64,000 nt of DNA from assembly GCF_035784015.1 (NCBI RefSeq), contig NZ_JALKOW010000002.1; one strand, written 5' to 3'. Origin of the DNA: Comamonas sp009360615 (lineage in GTDB: Bacteria; Pseudomonadota; Gammaproteobacteria; Burkholderiales; Burkholderiaceae_C). The position numbers were made by a program, and so were the translations under genes. Shown in pieces: positions 59,105 to 64,000 of the stretch (its first letter is position 1; each line of letters begins with the position of its first letter). The notes below the pieces were generated by a model that worked only from the letters and a program-made list of their open reading frames with translations, did not search any database and had not been told where the DNA came from.

Positions 59105-60031
59105 CTAGGCGGGCCGGCTTTCGCCCTGCAGCAGCGGATTGCGCGAAAACAGCTCCACCACCCAGTCCACAAAGGCGCGCACCTTGGCGCTGAGGTGGGA
59201 GTTGGGCGGATAGACCACGTAGATCGGCAGCAGAGGGTGCTTCCAGTCTTCGAGCACGCGTTGCAGCTGGCCGTTTTCCAGGTACTTGTGAATCTGGAAG
59301 CGGCTGAGCTGCCCTATGCCCTGGCCCGCAAGGATGGCGCTGATGTAGGCGTTGCCTTCGTTGATGCCCAGATGGGCGGGACTGGCGATCTCAATCACTT
59401 CGCCGCCCTTGTGGAACTCCAGCGGATATCGCCGTGCCGAGACCGGGGAGAAATAGATCACGTTGCGATGGCCGGACTCCAGGTCGCGAGGATGCCGGGG
59501 CACGCCGTGCCGCTGCAGATATTCAGGGGCGGCAACCGTGATGAATTCCAGATTGCCGATGCGGCGGGCCACCAGCGACTGGTCGGCCAGCTCGCCGCCG
59601 CGGATCACGCAGTCCACGTTGTCGCTGATCAGGTCCACCGTACGGTCGCTCACGCCCAGATCGATGTGTATCTCGGGGTAGCGAGACTGGAACTCGCTCA
59701 GATGGGGAATGATGAGCAGACGCGCCACCGTGGTTCCCACGTCCACCCGCAGGCGACCGCGCGGCGTGGTGCGGGCCTGACTGACGCTGGCCTCGAGATC
59801 GTCGAAGTCGGCGAGCAGGCGCACGGCGCGGTCGTAGTAGGCCGCACCGTCGGCGGTCACGGTGACGCGGCGCGTGGTTCGGTTGAGCAGCTTCACGCGC
59901 AGTCGCTCTTCCAGCGCCTGCACGTTCTTGGTCACACTGGCTTTTGGCATTTGCAGCGAATCGGCTGCACGCGTGAAAGTGCCGGCTTCCACGACCCGCG
60001 CGAAAATACGCATGGCCTGTATCTGATCCAT
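59105..60031 (-). CDS. LysR-type transcriptional regulator
   Basis: The 308-residue protein starts MDQIQAMRIFARVVEAGTFT and has the recognition segment MPKASVTKNVQALEERLRVK, then a LysR ligand-binding domain. It is of the CrgA-like group (RTTRRVTVTADGAAYYDRAV) common in betaproteobacteria. AAGGAG precedes the ATG. It is divergent from the hydrolase-like gene and the RND pump, which makes it the best candidate regulator of both. The inducer is unknown. Confidence 0.88.
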   Translation of the reverse strand: MDQIQAMRIFARVVEAGTFTRAADSLQMPKASVTKNVQALEERLRVKLLNRTTRRVTVTADGAAYYDRAVRLLADFDDLEASVSQARTTPRGRLRVDVGTTVARLLIIPHLSEFQSRYPEIHIDLGVSDRTVDLISDNVDCVIRGGELADQSLVARRIGNLEFITVAAPEYLQRHGVPRHPRDLESGHRNVIYFSPVSARRYPLEFHKGGEVIEIASPAHLGINEGNAYISAILAGQGIGQLSRFQIHKYLENGQLQRVLEDWKHPLLPIYVVYPPNSHLSAKVRAFVDWVVELFSRNPLLQGESRPA

Positions 60032-60207
60032 GGGATCTCCTTGTCCTCGCGAAAACCCGGACTCGCCGAGGATGCGGGATTCTCACACACAGCTCACACC
60101 GTCATTGTTCGAGAATTGGAAACAGTGTGGCCGCGTTTGCGGGGTTTATGCCGTCAAGTGCTGTTGCTACATTTCTGTTCCATCACCCGGTCCTGTCCGG
60201 AAAATCC

Positions 60208-61032
60208 ATGTCAAACACCTCCGCCACCGCATCGCAGCCGATTCCTCGTACCGACACCACCATTTCCGTGGGCGACGGTGTGCAGGCCCATGTGCGCCTG
60301 TATGGCGGCAAGCGGCGCGGTGAAGTCGTCCCCCTGGTGCTGCATTTCCATGGCGGGGCCTTTGTGGCTGGCGATCTGGACAACGGTTGCACCGTCGGCA
60401 GCGCGCTGGCGACTGCCGGTGCCTGTGTGGTGTCGCTGGCCTACCCGCTGGCACCCGAGAATCCGTTTCCGCGTCCGCTGGAGCTGGGCTACGAGGTGCT
60501 GCTGTGGGCCTACAGGCAGCGCACCAAGCTGGCAGGAAAGGGGGCTCCGCTCTATCTGGCCGGCGAGGAGGCCGGTGCCAATCTGGCGGCCGGCGTGTGC
60601 ATGATGGCGCGAGACCAGCAGCAGCCTCCGTTGGCAGGCCAGATCCTGATCTCGCCCATGCTGGACCCCTGCGCAGCCACTCCGTCGCAGCGCGCTGCCC
60701 AGGGTGAATCCGTCGAGTGCAAATGGGCTTCGGGCTGGTGCCAGTACCTGAGCAGTCCACACGATGCGGAGCACCCGTATGCGGTGCCTGCGCGGGCCCG
60801 CCGTCTGGCAGGGCTTCCGCCCACGCTGATCCTGGCGGGGCAGGAGGATCCCATGCGCGACGAGGCGCAGAACTACGCCGAACGCCTGCAGGCTGCCGGA
60901 TTGACGGTCTTCCTGCATCTGTTTCCCGAAGTCGGGCAGTGGCCGCAGGCGCTGATGGAGCCGCCACCCGAGATTTGTCCCTGCGAAGGGCAACTGCGCA
61001 CGTTTTTCGAGACCACGCGATGTCGGCTCTGA
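60208..61032 (+). CDS. HSL-type alpha/beta-hydrolase homologue lacking catalytic serine
   Basis: The 274-residue protein has the fold and the oxyanion motif HFHGGAF of hormone-sensitive-lipase-like hydrolases, and CVVSLAYPLAPENPFPRPLE after it. The position of the nucleophile, normally GDSAG, reads GEEAGAN, so the serine is replaced by glutamate. The acid is present (GQEDPMRDEA), but the usual final histidine is missing (PEVGQWPQAL). It is therefore unlikely to be an esterase and may bind a ligand. ATG 60208 was chosen over 60127 because the fold starts there. It lies between a LysR gene and the RND genes, 180 bp from the adaptor. Confidence 0.8.
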   Translation: MSNTSATASQPIPRTDTTISVGDGVQAHVRLYGGKRRGEVVPLVLHFHGGAFVAGDLDNGCTVGSALATAGACVVSLAYPLAPENPFPRPLELGYEVLLWAYRQRTKLAGKGAPLYLAGEEAGANLAAGVCMMARDQQQPPLAGQILISPMLDPCAATPSQRAAQGESVECKWASGWCQYLSSPHDAEHPYAVPARARRLAGLPPTLILAGQEDPMRDEAQNYAERLQAAGLTVFLHLFPEVGQWPQALMEPPPEICPCEGQLRTFFETTRCRL

Positions 61033-61212
61033 CCTGACAACGCTGCGCTGAGGCTGCCAAGCTGGAACCGTCCACCGGGGCGGGCCGGACGCCTCTGCGC
61101 CTTTTTCACGCTTCTTCCCTTCGATTCCTGGCCAAGGCGCCGGAAGGGATGAGGCTTGCCTGCCGCCTGATGGGCTGCTGCCGCTTTCAACCCTTGAACC
61201 AAAGACATTGTC

Positions 61213-62445
61213 ATGAATGAGCACTTCAAACTCTCCCACCGCCGCGGATGGGCCGCGGTCGGCGTTGCCGCCGCCGTGATCGCAACCACCGCCGCCATGC
61301 TGGGTCTGCAGTCATCGCATGCCGAAGCGCCGGCTGCGCAAGCAGCCCCGGCAGGCGTGCCGGTCTCGGCTGCCCAGGTCCTGCAGCAGGACGTGACCCT
61401 GTGGAATGAGTTCTCCGGTCGCCTCGAAGCCGTGCAGCGTGTGGACGTTCAGCCGCGCGTTTCGGGCGCGGTTCAGTCCGTGCATTTCAAGGAGGGCGCG
61501 CTGGTCAAGGCCGGTGACCTGCTGTTCACCGTAGACCCGGCTCCCTACGCGGCAGAAGTCGACCGCGCCGAGGCCCAGGTGGTTGCCGCCAAGGCCCGCA
61601 TGGCCTACACCCAGAGCGAGTCCGAGCGCGCCACGCGCCTGTGGGACGAACGGGCGATCGCGCAAAAGGAATATGACGAGCGGGTGAATGCCCGGCGCGA
61701 GGCCGAGGCCAATCTGCGCGCCGCCCAGGCTGCGCTGCAGACCGCCAGGCTGAACCTGGGCTACACCCAGGTCAGGGCTCCGGTGAGCGGGCGCGTTGGC
61801 CGCATCGAGGTCACCGTGGGCAATCTCGTGAGTTCGGGGGCCGGAGCGCCGGTGCTGACCACCCTGGTTTCAGTGGACCCCATGTACGCCAGTTTTGACG
61901 CGGACGAGCAGGTCGTGGCTCAGGCGCTGCAAGGCCTGAGCCAGGGACGAGGCACGCGCGCGGTGATCGAGAGCATTCCCGTGCAGATGGGCGTGGGCAC
62001 CAGCGGCGGTACGCCCTATGCCGGACAACTGCAGCTCATCGACAACCAGGTCGATGCCAAGAGCGGCACGGTGCGCGTGCGCGCGGTGTTCGGCAATGTG
62101 GACGGCACGCTGATGGCCGGCCAGTTCGCGCGCATCCGCATGGGTCAGCCCCAGACCACCCAGGCCGTGCTCATCAACGAGCGCGCCGTGGGCACGGACC
62201 AGAGCAAGAAATTCGTGCTGGTGATTGGCGAAGGCAACAAGGCAGAGTACCGGGAGGTGCAGCTGGGCGCGCCGGTGGATGGCCTGCGCATGGTCACTTC
62301 AGGTCTCAAGGCGGGCGAGCGCATCGTCGTCAACGGCCTGCAGCGCGTGCGCCCCGGCGTGGTGGTCGCGCCTCAGGACGTGCCCATGGATGCCAAGGCC
62401 GAGCTGGCCGAGGGCCGCAGCGCTGCCAAGCAACCCACGGTCTGA
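61213..62445 (+). CDS. RND efflux periplasmic adaptor, MexE/AcrA-like
   Basis: The 410-residue protein has an N-terminal hydrophobic segment (WAAVGVAAAVIATTAAMLGL), a lipoyl-type half (VDVQPRVSGAVQSVHFKEGA), a helical hairpin (VDRAEAQVVAAKARMAYTQS) and TARLNLGYTQVRAPVSGRVG, as in membrane-fusion proteins of RND pumps. The mature start lacks a lipobox cysteine, so it may be anchored by its uncleaved helix or be soluble. It bridges the permease encoded 22 bp downstream to an outer-membrane channel, whose gene is outside the window or elsewhere. Confidence 0.92.
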   Translation: MNEHFKLSHRRGWAAVGVAAAVIATTAAMLGLQSSHAEAPAAQAAPAGVPVSAAQVLQQDVTLWNEFSGRLEAVQRVDVQPRVSGAVQSVHFKEGALVKAGDLLFTVDPAPYAAEVDRAEAQVVAAKARMAYTQSESERATRLWDERAIAQKEYDERVNARREAEANLRAAQAALQTARLNLGYTQVRAPVSGRVGRIEVTVGNLVSSGAGAPVLTTLVSVDPMYASFDADEQVVAQALQGLSQGRGTRAVIESIPVQMGVGTSGGTPYAGQLQLIDNQVDAKSGTVRVRAVFGNVDGTLMAGQFARIRMGQPQTTQAVLINERAVGTDQSKKFVLVIGEGNKAEYREVQLGAPVDGLRMVTSGLKAGERIVVNGLQRVRPGVVVAPQDVPMDAKAELAEGRSAAKQPTV

Positions 62446-62467
62446 GAACCCTTCATTTCCCGACACC

Positions 62468-64000
62468 ATGAACCTGTCCCGATTTTTCATCGACCGCCCG
62501 ATCTTCGCGGGTGTGCTGTCGGTGCTCATTTTTCTCGCAGGCCTGATCGCCATGCGAACGCTGCCGATCTCGGAATATCCCGAGGTCGCTCCGCCCTCGG
62601 TGGTGGTGCGTGCCCAGTACCCGGGTGCCAATCCCAAGGTGATTGCCGAAACCGTGGCTACCCCGCTGGAGGAATCCATCAACGGCGTGGAAGGCATGCT
62701 CTACATGGGCAGCCAGGCCACGACTGATGGCGTGATGACTCTGACCGTGACCTTCGCGCTGGGCACCGATCCCGACAAGGCTCAGCAGCTGGTGCAGAAC
62801 CGCGTCTCCCAGGCCGAGCCGCGCCTGCCCGAGGAAGTGCGCCGCCTGGGCATCACCACGGTCAAGAGCGCGCCCGACCTGACCATGGTCGTGCACATGG
62901 TCTCGCCCAACGGACGCTATGACATCGACTACCTGCGCAACTATGCCGTGCTCAATGTGAAGGATCGCCTCGCCCGCATCCAGGGCGTGGGTCAGGTGCA
63001 GATCTTCGGTGGTGGCGACTATTCCATGCGTGCCTGGCTGGACCCGCAGAAGGTGGCGCAGCGCGGTCTCTCGGCCGCCGATGTGGTGGCAGCCATCCGA
63101 GGCCAGAACGTGCAGGCTGCGGCCGGTGTGGTCGGTGCCTCGCCCGGCCTGCCCGGAGTGGACATGCAGCTGTCCATCAATGCCCAGGGTCGTCTCCAGA
63201 CCGAGGAGGAGTTCGGCGACATCATCGTCAAGACCGGTGCCGACGGCGCCGTGACGCGCCTGCGCGACGTGGCGAGGCTGGAGCTGGGCGCGGCCGACTA
63301 TTCGCTGCGCTCGCTGCTCAACAACGACCCCGCCGTGGGCATGGGCGTGTTCCAGGCCCCGGGCTCGAATGCCCTGGAGATCTCGGCCAATGTGCGCTCG
63401 ACCATGGCCGAGCTGCAAAAGCATATGCCTGAAGGCGTGGAGTTCCGCATTGCCTACGATCCCACGCAGTTCGTGCGGGCCTCCATCAAGTCCGTGATCC
63501 AGACCCTGCTGGAGGCCGTGGCCCTGGTGGTGGTGGTGGTGATCCTGTTCCTGCAGACCTGGCGCGCTTCCATCATTCCCCTGCTGGCCGTCCCGGTCTC
63601 GGTGGTGGGCACCTTCGCCGTGCTGCACCTGCTGGGCTTTTCCATCAATGCGCTGAGCCTGTTCGGCTTGGTGCTGGCCATCGGCATCGTGGTGGACGAC
63701 GCCATCGTGGTGGTGGAGAACGTGGAGCGCAACATCGAGGCCGGGCTGTCGCCGCGCCAGGCCACCTACCGCGCCATGCAGGAGGTGAGCGGGCCCATCA
63801 TCGCCATCGCCCTGGTGCTGGTGGCCGTGTTTGTGCCGCTGGCCTTCATCAGCGGCCTGACGGGCCAGTTCTATCGCCAGTTCGCGGTGACCATCGCCAT
63901 CTCGACGGTGATCTCGGCCATCAACTCGCTGACCCTGTCGCCTGCGCTTTCCGCGCTGCTGCTGCGCGGCCACGACGCTCCCAAGGACGCACTGACGCGT
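62468..64000 (+). CDS. RND multidrug efflux permease, MexF-like (3' end outside window)
   Basis: The frame starts at ATG 62468 and is open to the end of the window, giving 511 of about 1050 residues. It begins MNLSRFFIDRPIFAGVLSVL and shows ISEYPEVAPPSVVVRAQYPG, the first periplasmic porter loop, helices 2-5 and the proton-relay motif GIVVDDAIVVVENVERN in helix 4. These identify an HAE1-family inner-membrane pump, closer to MexF than to AcrB by its RRLGITTVKSAPDLTMVV block. It uses proton influx to export drugs through the adaptor encoded upstream. Confidence 0.93.
   Translation, partial: MNLSRFFIDRPIFAGVLSVLIFLAGLIAMRTLPISEYPEVAPPSVVVRAQYPGANPKVIAETVATPLEESINGVEGMLYMGSQATTDGVMTLTVTFALGTDPDKAQQLVQNRVSQAEPRLPEEVRRLGITTVKSAPDLTMVVHMVSPNGRYDIDYLRNYAVLNVKDRLARIQGVGQVQIFGGGDYSMRAWLDPQKVAQRGLSAADVVAAIRGQNVQAAAGVVGASPGLPGVDMQLSINAQGRLQTEEEFGDIIVKTGADGAVTRLRDVARLELGAADYSLRSLLNNDPAVGMGVFQAPGSNALEISANVRSTMAELQKHMPEGVEFRIAYDPTQFVRASIKSVIQTLLEAVALVVVVVILFLQTWRASIIPLLAVPVSVVGTFAVLHLLGFSINALSLFGLVLAIGIVVDDAIVVVENVERNIEAGLSPRQATYRAMQEVSGPIIAIALVLVAVFVPLAFISGLTGQFYRQFAVTIAISTVISAINSLTLSPALSALLLRGHDAPKDALTR

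Noticed and set aside
1..64000. CRISPR arrays, insertion sequences, prophage or integron signatures
   Set aside because: No regularly spaced repeats, transposase, integrase or attachment-site duplications were seen.

Overview
The window looks like chromosomal DNA of a betaproteobacterium of the family Comamonadaceae, most likely Comamonas or a close relative. This is inferred from the high GC content, the strong GC bias at third codon positions, gene families typical of that group (AmpR/PenA-like beta-lactamase pair, class II NrdJ, sulfate ABC transporter followed by dsbB) and short intergenic repeats of a kind I associate with the family. No phage, insertion sequence, CRISPR array, rRNA or tRNA was seen. 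Both ends cut genes: the 3' part of a NitT/TauT-type substrate-binding protein on the left and the 5' half of an RND efflux pump on the right.

Layout. 1-4.6 kb: truncated binding protein, SDR oxidoreductase, small membrane protein, azoreductase divergent from a LysR regulator, RBBP9-like serine hydrolase. 4.8-9.7 kb: sulfate uptake operon sbp-cysT-cysW-cysA, then dsbB. 9.8-12.6 kb: glutathione transferase and an ampR-like regulator divergent from a class A beta-lactamase lipoprotein. 12.8-19.3 kb: a Fur-boxed iron operon, FecI sigma factor, FecR, STN-type TonB receptor, PepSY membrane protein, DUF3649 and DUF3325. 19.5-29 kb: ClC transporter, DHFR-fold protein, nrdJ, leuA with a structured leader, AraC regulator, argA. 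29.2-31.3 kb: PAP2 membrane phosphatase, phospholipid-methyltransferase-like protein, SRPBCC protein. 31.4-42.2 kb: a Tad/Flp pilus operon of 13 genes, all on the minus strand, with two tandem pilins. 43-50 kb: MFS transporter, exported protein of unknown function, and a second Fur-boxed iron unit (TonB receptor plus an apparently exported enterobactin-esterase-like protein). 50-53.2 kb: a three-gene operon of zinc-ribbon membrane proteins and a lipoprotein with no recognisable function. 53.7-64 kb: metallophosphoesterase, hrpA, LysR regulator, an alpha/beta-hydrolase that has lost its catalytic serine, and a MexEF-like RND pump.

How the parts work together. Two independent iron-acquisition units are each headed by a Fur box. 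The FecIR unit is built for signalling from an outer-membrane receptor to a sigma factor; the second seems to import a catecholate siderophore and cleave it in the periplasm. The pilus cluster holds pilins, prepilin peptidase, secretin, ATPases and platform proteins but no TadD-like TPR protein. Several leaders (leuA, nrdJ, argA) carry RNA structures that may control expression. The zinc-ribbon operon and the leuA leader are the best candidates for something not yet described. All start choices and families are judged from the sequence alone, without database searches.
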